Below are positions 12,653 to 24,807 of a stretch of DNA of 64,000 nucleotides, one piece after another (positions within the stretch are counted from its first letter, which is position 1; the number at the start of each line of letters is the position of its first letter). This DNA is from Neurospora intermedia (Eukaryota; Ascomycota; Sordariomycetes; Sordariales; Sordariaceae): NCBI GenBank assembly GCA_037102815.1, contig BTPP01000008.1, positions 806,001 through 870,000 on the forward strand, given 5' to 3'. A program made the translations under genes and the position numbers. The notes under the pieces are model-generated. The model was not told the DNA's origin. It saw only the letters and a list, made by a program, of their open reading frames with translations, and searched no databases.

Positions 12653-15140
12653 ATGGCCTCACAAAAACCTCAGGTCGACATTGGACAAGGCTTCGTTAAC
12701 TATCTAAGAAAACAAGCCCGATCTAGGCAGAAACCAGCAGTTTGTAGCCTTTGCAATTTAGACCTCCCAACCGTCACCGACTATGTGCAATTTGAGGCTC
12801 ACATCAAATCGGTTCACGCCCAACTTTATAACAGCAAAGCATCAGAAAAGGAAAAAGAGGAATGGTTGAATGCGCAGTGGAAGGCATCTCAGCCTACAAA
12901 TATAAGTGAAAGGTTGGTCACTTCCCTTCCATATCCTGCTGATCCTCCCACCCCGATACAGAGATTTTACTCACAGTAGCCATGCACCACATCAGAAACC
13001 CAGGTATAGACGTTAGTTCTAAATCCGGAAAGGCAGCTTCTCCTGGAGACACCAACCGGCCGTCAAACTGGGCAAGAAATGCTGGCCAAGAATCGGGCAA
13101 TGTGGCGCAAGCGCAACCAGACCGTGCTTTCCGAACAAAGAGTCCTTCTCCCAGCAACAAAAGGGAGAGCTCTCGTAGCCAGTCACCCCCCAAGCGCTCC
13201 AAAACTTCTGGCCGTCAGGGAGCTAGTGCGTTGACGGATGATGCGCGTGCCGAGTTTGACCGGGGACCAACTCAAAAAGGAATGCTGTGGGATCCCCAAA
13301 ATGATACAACTCGAACTCGCACTCAGCCATACGACAAGTCAAACGTTGCCACAAGCCACAAACTACCTTTAGCTGCTTCGCAGGCCAAGTCCCGCCGCCA
13401 GAGTCAACAGTCCCAAAACACACCCAGTCGAGCCCCTGCTCAGTCTGAAGATATGTCGATTGGGTTCCTCAAACAGCCCGAGACACGCGCTATTTCCCAG
13501 GAACAGCTTGTCACCGAGGTCAAGGGCATCTATGCTGGCCTTGTCATGGTCGAGAGCAAATGCATCGAGGTCGACAACGCCCAGAATGCCGAGACAGATC
13601 CCGCCAACAAGCCCATCAACCATGAGCAATGGCAGGCATTGATCGCTCTGCACCGCACTTTGCTTCACGAGCATCACGATTTCTTCCTGGCTTCTCAACA
13701 CCCGTCTGCGAGCCCGGCATTAAGACGGTTGGCCGCTAAGTATGCTATGCCGGCCCGAATGTGGAGGCACGGGATTCACAGCTTCCTTGAACTGCTAAGA
13801 CATCGTCTCCCAGGGAGCCTCGAGCACATGCTCACTTTCATTTATCTGGCCTACTCGATGATGGCATTGTTGTACGAAACTGTGCCTGCTTTTGAAGAGA
13901 CTTGGATTGAGTGTCTCGGGGATCTGAGCCGTTATCGGATGGCCATTGAGGAGGGCAACCTTCGTGACCGAGAGATATGGACTGGTGTGAGCCGGGATTG
14001 GTACTCGAAAGCTTCCGACAAGTCTCCCACTACTGGGCGTCTTTACCACCATCTCGCCATTCTTTCCCGGCCCAACGCGGTGCAGCAACTCTACTATTAC
14101 GCCAAATCTCTCTGCGTTGCAATCCCATTCAACTCGGCTCGTGACAGCATCATGACGCTTTTCGATCCTGTTTTGGGTCCCGATTCAAGTCGTCACTCAA
14201 GGCTGCATCATATCGATCTCGCATTCGTCCAGACCCATGGCGTCATGTTCAGTGGCAAGTCTCAGGACAAGCTGGAGGATTATATGGAAAATTTCTTGAA
14301 ACCCCTTGGTAATCACATTCAAGTTTCAGGATATCAGTGGCGAGAGCCTGGGTATGTGTAACTGTGCATCTTCTTCTCTTTCTTTCATCAAAGTCTCTAG
14401 TCCTAACGTCAAACAGATACCACATTGCTATTGCAAACTGCTGTGCCATCATTGGTTGGGGTAATGAAAAGAACCCAGTTTATCGGGCCATAAAAGCAAA
14501 AGCAAGCGTCAATAACGAGTCGCGTGACCAAACCATGACTGGCATCGAGGGGGCGGAACCAGATCTACAACTCGTAACAGCTCTGAGATTGGCCAACAGG
14601 ACTCATGATGTCGTCTTGAGACAACAGGACGACCTAAATGTGGTACCATATCTCCATGCCACTCTTGCCTTTGTCTACCATCTGATCTCTCTGCCGGAGG
14701 CCATGGTCCACTTTGCACCGGAGTTTCCCTGGCGCCTGGTGTCTTACCAGCTGAACTCCTTGCTTCGGGATTACTCCGCGTATGACCGATTTGAGAGCGA
14801 TAAGTTCCCCAGACCGGAGAACGAAGAGGTTCCCCGTCCCCTGCCCGAGGACTTTGCCATGCGCGGCCTTCTGTGGGTTGAGAAGTTTTTTCCCAACGAC
14901 TGGTTCTCGGAAGACAAGATCATCGATGACGAGAAGTATTTCGAATCGGCTTCCCTCTTCGATGAAAGAATCCCACGGGTTCTGTACTTGGGTTACCGAA
15001 TTGCCATGGAAGGAGAGGGCAAATGGCTTCAATACGACCCGAAGACTCATCGGTTCGGGGTGCACTCGCAGTATGAGCTGGAGACTCAAAGAGGAGGCAG
15101 AGACTACGGTGAACTGCCTGATGCGGCCGCCCACCCTTGA
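12653..15140 (+). CDS. EST1-type DNA/RNA-binding domain protein with N-terminal zinc finger
   Basis: Preferred exons are 12653-12912, 12996-14351 and 14417-15140, giving about 779 aa. Intron 1 has a GTTGGT donor, an ACTCAC branch and an ATCAG acceptor; a GTGAAA/TCACAG pair (12906-12976) also keeps frame, so that boundary is uncertain. Intron 2 has GTATGT, CCTAAC and AAACAG. The N-terminus holds a C2H2-like finger, C-x2-C-x15-H-x4-H (CSLC, then HIKSVH). A Ser/Lys/Arg-rich disordered linker follows. The helical EST1/SMG-like domain follows in the middle (motifs FFLASQHPSASPALRRL, ARMWRHGIHSFLELLR, LYHHLAILSRPNAVQQLYYY). Family members act in telomerase regulation or nonsense-mediated decay; the exact role of this fungal subgroup is unknown. 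Confidence 0.85.
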
Positions 15141-17739
15141 TCAGTTGCGAGCGTGGGTGCACTACGGATATCAAGTGCAACCAAATCATCCATATATACG
15201 TTGACCGTCAGGAACTCTGGGACAGGTGAGCTGCTAGGGTTTCCTCTCTTTTCTTTTTCTTTTTTTTTTTCTTTTGAATCGCTTCAGACGTTCTCTCTCA
15301 TTGCAGCGTACAGATAGACTGAGTAATTTGCTCTTTGATACCTCTTTTTTTACTTGTAAATCAGCAATTGAGGTATTCAAGTGTGTACGGTTCTGGGTTT
15401 CACTTGGTGAAGTCCAGTGGAAATCGTGTTTAAGGTGCCATTTTGGCCTTTGAGTGTAGATGTGTAGCATTGTAATTGTGAAAGAGATCAGTAATACTAG
15501 TCAAGAGGTTTGTACGAGTTTTGAATAAGCAAATCACGCTGTGTCGATGAACTTCCAGGTAACAAGCGTTATCAGGAGAAGACAACGTGAACATTGAAAC
15601 GAGTGTAGATGTTTGATATATAAGGCTATAAGCGAGGCAGCACATGTTATTGAGCAAGGCGACGATGACAGAACGAAAGAAAACCCCAAGAGGACGATGG
15701 GAATACACGTTTGATTTTCATTGGTGTTGATTCTTTGTAGAATAATACAGAGTACATAACCTTCCGGGCCTTGGACAGTTACTTCAGCTCAGGGGTTTGT
15801 TTACTTTACTCTACATCTGGTATCCAGCGCCACAGGGTGACACCGGGTGCTGTCTTTGACCCCACGTGTAATCCAGACCCCTGAAAACGGGTCCCCAGCA
15901 AGTGCTCAAGAACTTCAATTTTCTTTCATCCGACTAGGCTCCTAGGTAGCAATTTCCGCATCTAGGCATCCCGGCCGATTGCCTTACGGCACTACCCCTA
16001 GCTACGCGGAAATTGATACCCAGGGGGTATATTCCGATGCTTCCGGCGGCCGAAAGACCTCAAAACATCATGAGGAAATTGAACATAACGAACGACTGGT
16101 CTGTGCCATCGTTGGTAAGGCAAACACTAACTAAATGGAGCAGGGGAAGAAATGACGATCTAGACGCCTCGTACTATCCCAGGAACTCGGTACTGGTACC
16201 AATCTTGAATATAGTCACTGCTGCGCCGCAGCCACGATCCTCCCTTGGGTAGTGCCTGACAATCTAGTAAGATATAGGCACGTAACTCCACTCTAGGCAA
16301 CAGAAATGCGGCACTGTCGACACTGAAGACTCAGATTCTTGAGAAGACTCGACGACTCACCCTGGACACTTCACTCCGGAGCCACGGTGATGCTCGCCAA
16401 CAGCCTCCAAATCTGACACAAGGATCGTAAAGACTCGTAAGCTAAGTAAGTGTAAGATCATCTTCTAAGCTTCCAAGTACATCGCGTGAAAATTGTTTCC
16501 ATCTCAGATTTACACGACCTTACTGTCCAGCCCCAACCCCCCTCCTTGTCCAAAAAAAAAAGAGAAAAAAAAGTGAAACGTAAAAAGAAAACAGAAATTG
16601 AATAAGTGAAGGGAAAAAGAAACGAAAAGAAAAACAAGGCCACCACGCTAGAAAGAAAAAAGTCAAGGGGGGAGGCGGGGCGCTCCGATGTTCTCGGCCA
16701 AGGCTGATGATTACCAGCAAGGTTTACGTATGGGGATTTGAAGCGAGTTTCTAACGTTGGACTGGGAATTATAGGGCTAACGACCAGATCGGTGGGTTGC
16801 TTCCGATTAACTGCATTTTTGCTTGGTCCAGTGATGAGGACAGGTGTAGTACACCTGGAACTATAACCTCGGTGTGAGAATGAGGTAGGAACGCACGTAT
16901 TATTGACTGTCGAGAGCGTAAAGAGTCGAAAGATATTCGCTTGCCAGATCGCACGCCGCCCGCAGATAATTGAGTGAATGAAAGCGTGTGAACGACTGAG
17001 TGTACACTCTATCGAAGCGGCGTTGACGATGTGATGATGTAAGTCCTCTCACCGAAAGTTCGGAGGTGGAAACATATATTCATTTACAGTAGAACTTGTC
17101 AAGCCCCCCAATCATTTGACTACCATTGACCTTGATCTCACCAGCCTCGGAACTTGCCATCGGCGTTGAGACCGACATATTCGTAAACTGTCCAGTGTCC
17201 TTGTGTCCGCGCTTACATCATCTATCTTGGTGGCCTTGTCAGTCCTCCGCGGCCACTGGACGTCATGTAGGTCCATGTTCTCGAATGGAAGTCTCCGAGG
17301 ACTATGATCATGATAATGTCGTTCCAGCAGAGGTGAGTGTGCAGCCACCAAGCGTGTAACTAGTTGTAACTTGTGTTTATTTTGCGGCTCAAAAAATTTG
17401 CATCTAGGTACGTTCCTGGTGCTAATTTTGGTTTGTCACACCCCTTTTAGTTTTTTTGAGTGGCTTCCCCAAAAACAGAAAATCTCCCAAACGTCCACCG
17501 GATCTGTGTTTTCACGGCGCTGCCGCTGCCGTGCCACGGTACATGGTGTGATCCGTCGCTCAGCGCCCGCCTGTCCCGCCCCCGTTCGAATCGACAACTA
17601 CAAGGTCACAGATTCGTGTGTTGTGCTTCTTCGTCTTTTGATAGACTAAAGTTTGACATAAGGATCTTGCGGTTGGTCCTCTTGTTCTCATGCTCGTTCT
17701 TGGTCAAGCAGTTATGGCAAATCGGCAATGTAGGTAGTC
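15141..17739. other. Gene-poor stretch with one exon-like segment
   Basis: The first 150 bases contain a T-rich tract (15250-15275) typical of a 3' UTR. Around 17145-17334 the plus strand has an exon-like segment: a CACCAG acceptor, an open frame of about 60 codons with C/T-biased third positions, and a GTGAGT donor. No partner exons could be joined, so it is not called as a gene. Nothing else is recognised. Confidence 0.4.
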
Positions 17740-17761
17740 TTGTTGTAACGTTGTGTAGCAT
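17740..17761 (+). repeat. 22-bp hairpin-forming repeat, copy 1
   Basis: TTGTTGTAACGTTGTGTAGC plus AT matches the copy at 18284-18305 in 20 of 22 bases. This copy lies in a small stem: GTTGTA at 17742-17747 pairs with TACAAC at 17761-17766. Its nature is unknown; it could be an end of a degraded element. Confidence 0.4.
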
Positions 17762-18283
17762 ACAACTTCAAAAAATTGTTGAAGGCGGCCCGGGCTGAGG
17801 ATGCCTTATATGTCAGATGTTAGGTGATAATCATATACCGTTGAGGTAATGAGTCTCCAAAGCTTAGCAAGGATGGCCTGTGGAAGCCTGCTCATAAGGC
17901 TGGCGCGTCTGAAATTTGAAACCTATCAGACTATGGATATGCCGTATTGCCTTGTCAAGGTCGAGACTAGGCAAGTTTCGAGACATCTTGCTTGATGAGG
18001 TAGCATCGGACAAGACGTTGTCTAAAGTTGTGTCGAAATTGTCGCTGTCTAGGACTTGGAGGGATTGCATGTTCTTACTGCCACCATTGGGATATCAAGC
18101 TACTTGGGTACTCACCAGTAAGCGGATTATATCACGACGCATCATCAGAACCATGGTATGTGATTCCATATTTTCTGGAATGGCAGTCGTTTCGCGAAGG
18201 AAGCCTTGGCGCTTCGATAGAACCTACAAAATATGTACCATACATATGATGTGAGTCCAACCGAGCGTAACGTAGTTGCCTTG
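17762..18283. other. Stretch between the two hairpin repeats
   Basis: No gene is supported. A minus-strand frame at 17864-18070 starts with ATG and encodes a protein-like 68-residue stretch with LDSDNFDTTLDNVLSDATSS near its start. It has no recognisable domain, and an in-frame stop lies just upstream of the ATG. I leave it as an uncalled open frame. Confidence 0.3.
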
Positions 18284-18305
18284 TTGTTGTAACGGTGTGT
18301 AACAT
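18284..18305 (+). repeat. 22-bp hairpin-forming repeat, copy 2
   Basis: The partner of 17740-17761, with two mismatches (one transition, one transversion). It is also in a stem: GTTGTTG at 18282-18288 pairs with CAACAAC at 18310-18316. That both copies keep a flanking stem with different bases suggests the pair is not chance. Confidence 0.4.
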
Positions 18306-18421
18306 TTCTGCAACAACGTAGGACTAACCGAATACGTTCTGGCATGCATACTTTCCGTTCGATCAGTGTTACCCCCCTCCTTCCCGTGAACCCGTGAATT
18401 GGGGGCGGAAATGATTAATCG

Positions 18422-18777
18422 ATACAGGAATGTCCCTAGTATCTACAACCCCCCTCCACCACCCCCTTGTATAAGATCCCCAATAAATGCAAAATTTTCC
18501 CGCCCGAATTATTTTCCCGGACTAGAGCTGCAAACTGCAAATTGCAAGGCCTAAAAGCTGGATTTGCAAGTACAGGGGTATCTTTTTGCTGGGACAGAAC
18601 ATTTTCGACCCCTAGACCAAGCGGCTTACTCCCACTTTTTGTCACCAGCTCGCGATTCCAATGGGCAGCGGCTTCCAGAGGGTCTGTGCACCCACCCCCC
18701 CCTTTTGCAAGATCCCTATTAAATGCAAGAAAGATGGCTGCCCGGATTCCTTGTAGATACTAAGGATATTCCTGTAC
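18422..18777. mobile_element. Inverted-repeat (MITE-like) element with internal duplicated module
   Basis: Bases 18422-18448 match the reverse complement of 18751-18777 in 24 of 27 positions, and all three differences are transitions. Inside and near the right end, a 20-bp segment is repeated directly (18473-18492 and 18709-18728, 18 of 20 identical), each copy preceded by a C-rich tract. Read on the minus strand, the repeated modules encode LHLLGILYKG and LHLIGILQKG within two open frames (18436-18645 and 18642-18908). About 356 bp between inverted ends fits a short non-autonomous DNA element. No target-site duplication is evident, and the exact ends are uncertain. Confidence 0.45.
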
Positions 18778-21424
18778 TGCTTTGGAAGTCCAATGTTCTG
18801 AACCCTCTCGCCCCAAGTCCGGATCCCATGTCCTACCAGGCCGGACTCCATTTTCGTAGAGGCAGCTACGGCTCCGGAGACAACGGACCGCCCCTCCCGG
18901 GGGAGCATGCCAAGGTCCCGTCTACACTATGTTCCGGCAGTTTGCTACATAGTGCATATCGCATCGCTACATATACATAACGCTGGTAATGCATGTTTTT
19001 TTTGCGTATTAACTGCAGAGATCTGCCCACACTGTTCTCGATATCAGCAAAAGAGAGATAAAGATACTTGGCCTACCAACCTTACCCCTCATCGGTATTA
19101 ACCTCCCCCCTCCATGAAGCTCGAAAGCTCTTATCCTGACCGAAAGTGCTGCATAGTTTCAAGTTAGCTCAGCTATAGCTATTGCTGCAATATTCAGCTT
19201 CGGCTGAGCGGGGTCAGCGGATGCGGGGTAAGTCGGACTTATGGTGGTGTCTGGTATCATTTTCGCTGTTTCGGCTGGAGAGGTCGGGGAATAGGGGAAA
19301 CCGACTAAGTACCTCTAGGCATCTATAGTAGTGATTCGGTATGATCATTCTTGTGTCAGCGGCTTTAGTGGTTGCCTACTTGGTGCCTCGTGAAGCCGTA
19401 GTGGCTGCGTTTTTCTTTATTCGATGATCGATTGACGACCTAGTGTGCAATTTATCAGGCTTTCAGATTTTTGTCTCACCTCACCGAAGTTGCCTTCTTC
19501 AAAAGCAGATGCGATAACGACCTGGAGAAAAGCCGTCCGCTGACCGGTTTTGGGTTTGTCAAGTTGCTGTGGCAGTGAGTGAAAGATTGATTGTTGATTG
19601 GAAACAAAATGCCTCAAGACCCGCACATCACTTACCTGCCTGACCATCGTACATGATACCGAATCATCAACTGCAAGACGTAACATAATGACGTTGGGAC
19701 ATTACCTTCACGCAAAACCAGGAGAGCCTGCTCACACCATAACCTACCAGGCAATATGTATCTTCCGTTCATGGATGATGATGCAAAAAGTATGCTTATG
19801 ATAATGTATGTTACGAGCTGGTGTCATCTCGGTTTTAGAATTACTATCGTTACCCGCATATGGCGCAAAAGGCCAATCGCAACTCGAAAATCAGCCACAT
19901 GTGCCTGTTCATACCTTTTGAATCTCGTAGCTTGCTGCTCTGAAGAGGGGATCTTTACTTCCTCAGGATTTGTGCTACATTGATAGGTATCGATTATAAC
20001 CGCAAACAGGGGCGCTACATGATTTTGGACCCCCAATATCCTCTCTACACCATGAAATCCGATCCTAAAATATCGAAATCTGGATAGTAAACTCAAACGC
20101 CACTTTAGAAACCTTTGACCCTCGGTTCATTGGTAACAAAACGACTGAACAATGCATCACTTTTCGTCATTCCCAAGCGTCGCTTCCGGCGTTTAGCGCT
20201 GCCAGATGGGTCCCCACAGCGGGCCGGTCCGCTGTCGGGTCGCCTAAGCGAGTGGTTCATGCCAGGGGTCGGGCAAGCAAACAGGGGCAGCGCAGTGGTG
20301 GGGCCTCAAGGTCAGACACAGTTTCAGACCAGTGTCCAATGAAGCGTTGTTCACTTGTTTTCCGTCAACGAAGAAGATGGAACTCGGATAGATCTCCCTG
20401 AAATTCCCAGATTACCGTGCAGATATATGCTAGGTTTCTGTCAGTCTCCGCCGTACATGCAGCAGCGGCCCGTCGTTTTCTGATAATCGCATCATGTCCT
20501 ATACGAGATCGGCGCCGGCAAGCTAGAGGTAGGTATGTGATGAAGGTCTCGGATCTCCTTATCGGAAATAGAGTGCTTTCACTTTTTCCTCTCCTCATCT
20601 CATGTGTAGGACTTTCATGTTCTCACCGGTTTTCAAAAGGGTTCGACCCTCTTGGGTCATCGAGCATCATTCAGAGAGCTATTCAGGACACATCTGATAT
20701 TCCAAATGTATGAATTTACACGAAATTGTGAATGATTTCAGGCAAGCTAAGTCTATAACAAGACTCATCTGGGACGTTGAGACCTCCATGGAATAGAGGT
20801 AAGCAGTGTATTAAACATAACATCCCGAAACAGTAACTTAAGTATCTAATCGCGGAAGTGGCCAAGGTCCTTGCAGGTGAAAAGTGCTTTCAGATGCAAC
20901 GCGCTCTCAGCCTAGCAGACAGGAGGTATACGTGACAGTAAGGTAGGTACCTAGGTATACACATCCCACCTGACTTGTACTTGTAGTGTAATCCGAACGA
21001 GTTTTTATTTTTCTTGCTACGTCATAGAGCCGCACATCTCACACCGAAGCAGGTCCCTGGCGCAGAACCCCTCCAGATTTCAGGCACGTGCGTTCAAGAC
21101 TGACCAGAGGTGCTGATATACCAGGCCTCCGTCCCCCCAATCAGTTGGCCAAGTCAATCTTTCTACACGACAACCACACACCACGCTGCCTACATTGTTA
21201 TGTCAGCCTCGGGCCACACCCCTCTCGGCCGGAAAAGATAGATGACTGTCAGTCGTGAACAAGACTCAATTCACCTTCTTCGCTACACTCAGCAAATCTC
21301 AATACCATCGCACAACCCTCTACGGTCGCTCGGACACCAGACACTCTCTGACACGGGGTTCAGTCAAAGGATTTATATTTCAAATTAGACGAGAGCTCAT
21401 GGATAGAATAATTCGGCCACCACC
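18778..21424. other. Gene-poor stretch
   Basis: Only short open frames on both strands, none with a domain or motif I recognise. A TAGGTAGGTACCTAGGTA-like palindromic tract (about 20940-20957) of a kind common between fungal genes is present. The bases just before 21425 are C-rich and leader-like. Confidence 0.4.
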
Positions 21425-21973
21425 ATGTCCATGCTTAGCTTGACGACCCATATGCCTTTCAATGACCACTCCTTTCAATCTCGCGCAGTGACTATTGTTA
21501 CCATGCATACCATCTGCTAACATCGTTTGGGTCAGTCGAGCGCATCTCAAATTCATAGCCATCCTCGACAATAACACGTCATACCAAGTAGAACTGTGCC
21601 AGTTCAGCGTCGCGGATTTCCGAAAGCGGCATTCCGAGAATATCGACTCCCTTGACAGTCGATGCTCTTCTATTTGATGTAGCTACCCGCAATTTCAACG
21701 AATTGCAATCCCAGCAAGGTCATAATAGGCCGAGCTGCTCGATAAGGCATCCAGATGTCAAGGGCCATCAGGCTCATGTTTCAAGAAGGCAACTGCACGG
21801 TTCTAGCCCGATCATATTTCGCCTACAAGACGCTGTTTACTCGGACACCAATCACCCCGGTTACGACAACGGAAACCACCTTGTCGCTTGACTACATATC
21901 AGGCATAATCGCAAGTTCAGGTGGGCGACGGCCATTTGCGACCCAGTCACTTGAAATTTCTGTTCATGCCTAG
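21425..21973 (+). pseudogene. Coding-like fragments, possible decayed or heavily spliced gene
   Basis: Starting at an ATG in a strong context (CCACCATGTCC), the plus strand carries consecutive open segments in different frames. All have C/T-biased third positions and protein-like composition, for example around 21531-21677 (DNNTSYQVELCQFSVADFRK) and 21652-21891 (RLQDAVYSDTNHPGYDNGNH). A CTAAC branch and CAG acceptor lie near 21515-21535, but the simple splice does not keep frame. This may be a gene with small introns that I could not resolve, or a decayed gene. I recognise no family. Confidence 0.2.
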
Positions 21974-24795
21974 TCGACAGATGGACTCCTGAATTGACTG
22001 CGTTACCCTTAGGAAGCGAGTGCTCGATTCACATAAGAGCTCCCTACTGGCCCCAGCTTCGCGCTAAGTAATATATGTACTGCAGGTCTTCGGAATGCTA
22101 GGGAACACAAGGCTTGCCAGAACGCTTGATATAGTTGAGGCAAACGACGCCAGATCTTTGAGCGCGGACTTGTTACAAGGGTCATCGGGTCTGTGGTACG
22201 TTTTCATTTCCAGTTATACGGGTACCCTAACCGGCAGAGCACTCATGTCTTGCCGGCCATGATCTGCATGCCTAACCTGACGGCATGGCACATACGCAGA
22301 TAGACCCAAACCTCACAGTAGATGTCTTTCATGACATATCCAAAAATTGCCATCAACGGCTCGCTAAAATCTTATCTTCTGGCGTAATAGGCAAGTCATC
22401 CGCAGTGTATCAACGGAACTTCTTGATAGGTCTACAACTTGTTTGTTGACATCCCCATGGCTTCAATGCCCAAGACAGGAAGTCTGCCTGAGGATATAGT
22501 ATACCTAGCATAACACGAAATTCTCGATCATTTCGGGCATCTCGGACAGTGAGAACTGTATGCAAGGAAGGGTGCAGCTGCAGCCACCCTTGAGAGAGAC
22601 TGTTGATGGTTGAACAAGGCCCGCGAGAAACATACACAGAGTGGCACCATAACTAGGACCTGATGTAGGGCAACACAAAGGCTAATTAAAGCGATGTCAA
22701 CTGCGAACCATTCATACAAAGTACAGATGGGGATCCCACGCCGGCTTCAAACTTGCTTACCTAGTGCTCACTACACGGGCCATCCGGATGCCTCCCATTA
22801 TGCACGGTGTTACCGCGCACTACACAAGCCGTGAGATGACATGGATTAGGCGTAGATCTCGAGGACTCGGCTTCTTTGGCCGACTTCAAACATATTGGCA
22901 GGAAACACCAAGACACACCAAAGCCTATGACCTCTGCTAGAAGTCCGTCTGACGGCCACTTGACAAAAACTATTACAAAGACTCGCGCTATCGGAACACA
23001 AAACGACGAGGGCCTCTGCGAAGATTCATGGACTAGACCAATACGAGCGACCACGACTTGCGGGATCTGGCGTATACTGGGAACTCACATCGGAACACTG
23101 CCGTTGTGACAAGGCAACTGGTTCCGCTTCAGCTTTGCCTGCCCAACCTACCACATACGAGGTGTAGTAGCATCTGCGAACATGGTTTCGTTATATATCT
23201 GCCTGCCTACTACTAGTAGCTAAGGCAGAATTTTGCCTGAAACTATCAAATTTCCGATTGGAACCTCGCTCTACGCCGGTCTCAGGAGTTCAATATGAGA
23301 CCACAAACCACAACATCCATTTCTACCCAAGGTACCAGGCATTACCATTGTTTATCATGTGTTTTCCTGCCGGGTTTACACAACATGCTGAGTCTACCTA
23401 GGTACAGGAACCAATTCTTCACAACCTGGTGGTTCTTTTCTCAAGCTTTTTCATCACTTTTCAGAACGGAGCTTAACATAGGCTGCCCGACTCCGAACTC
23501 CGTCATGTGGGCAGCCTTACAAGGTCAATTTCGACCATCGATGTACTGATGACTATTAACTACATTAACACAAGGAAGGGACAATAGATACAGACTCACT
23601 ATAGGACCCAACATATTAGCTATTGTTGGAAGGATCATCAAGTGCTTATATATCTGCTCACGACTTCACAGATATGCTATATGGCCCGGCGCTCAAGGTA
23701 GCGTTTCTTGATATTTGCGATTTTCGACGGCAGGAAAAGTGAGATATCCAATAGAAGTGGGTGCTTGCAACCTCCATCAGGCTTCGTGAGGACATCTGCA
23801 AAATAAGAGACCGGTAAGCAACAGTAAGACCATGACAGGCTCACGTATGGTCAAGTCAAAGAGGCTATTGCATCTAGTCCTCAGTCTTGCAAGGCCTACT
23901 CTACGCGGAGTTCGTCCCAACACAACATGGCTTTGGATAGGAGGTGGTCACAGCATTTTGATAGAATGCCTTCTCCACACTTTTCATATCTAGAAAACGC
24001 GGTATTTAATGCGCCTTTGTTTACTTTGGTCAGCTAATTTTTCCGTTTCAGTTTCAGAGCATAACATTCGTGTACTGTCCCGTCTTCACACCCACCACAA
24101 AGTACCTCTGAGGGGGCGTATTAAAAGGCTGGTTGCCTTGTCACAGATGTCGGTATATGTGGCAGTCCATCCCCAAACTCCCATACACAGAGATTAAAGT
24201 ATGTAAACAAAACTGATGGCTGCGGGGAAAGAGGCAACGAGGCTTGACCTCGTGTATGTCGGTTATCGAACCCCCTTCCCGCGCAGACCCGATGATGGTC
24301 ATCATCTTCACGATGCTTTGCCTTCAAGCCCCTCAAGCGCGTTTCACAGTGGTTGGGACCACCCAGCCGCAAAAAGGGAAAAGTCGTGCACTTGTAATTA
24401 GCCAGACTCAGGCTTTGCTGGTGATATAGCCAAATCTGATGCACCATCTCACCCAGTGCCAAGGCGGGCCATGATATTCAAGCTCTTAGTGGCTTGTAGT
24501 ACAAGTCGTCACGGAAGGAATTTAACAAGAGTAGACCGGTAAGCGGTTTGAAGAATACCACATTGGGTGGTAGACGCTGTTCTTGAACTACAGAATTGAT
24601 GTGCTCATGGAAAATGGAAACTGCGCAGTGTCGTGAACCACGATGGGTCGGAGACAGTACTAAAAATGAGCAGTCCATATCACAGCCAAAGAAAATGATC
24701 ACAAGACAAGACGAGAAAGTTCACACTGGTCAGGCTCAAGAAAAATCGAAGAGTTCACCATGATAGATGACCGTGGATGGGAGCTCTTGACCTAA

Positions 24796-24807
24796 AACCC
24801 TAACCCT
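24796..24807 (-). repeat. Two telomere-type repeat units (AACCCTAACCCT)
   Basis: A perfect two-unit match to the fungal telomere repeat read as TTAGGG on the minus strand. At this length it is either chance, a telobox-type protein-binding site or a trace of old end repair. Confidence 0.3.

Noticed and set aside
12906-12976. Alternative first intron of the EST1-type gene (GTGAAA to TCACAG)
   Set aside because: It keeps frame, but the donor fits the GTNNGT pattern less well and the branch site is too close to the acceptor; kept only as an alternative.
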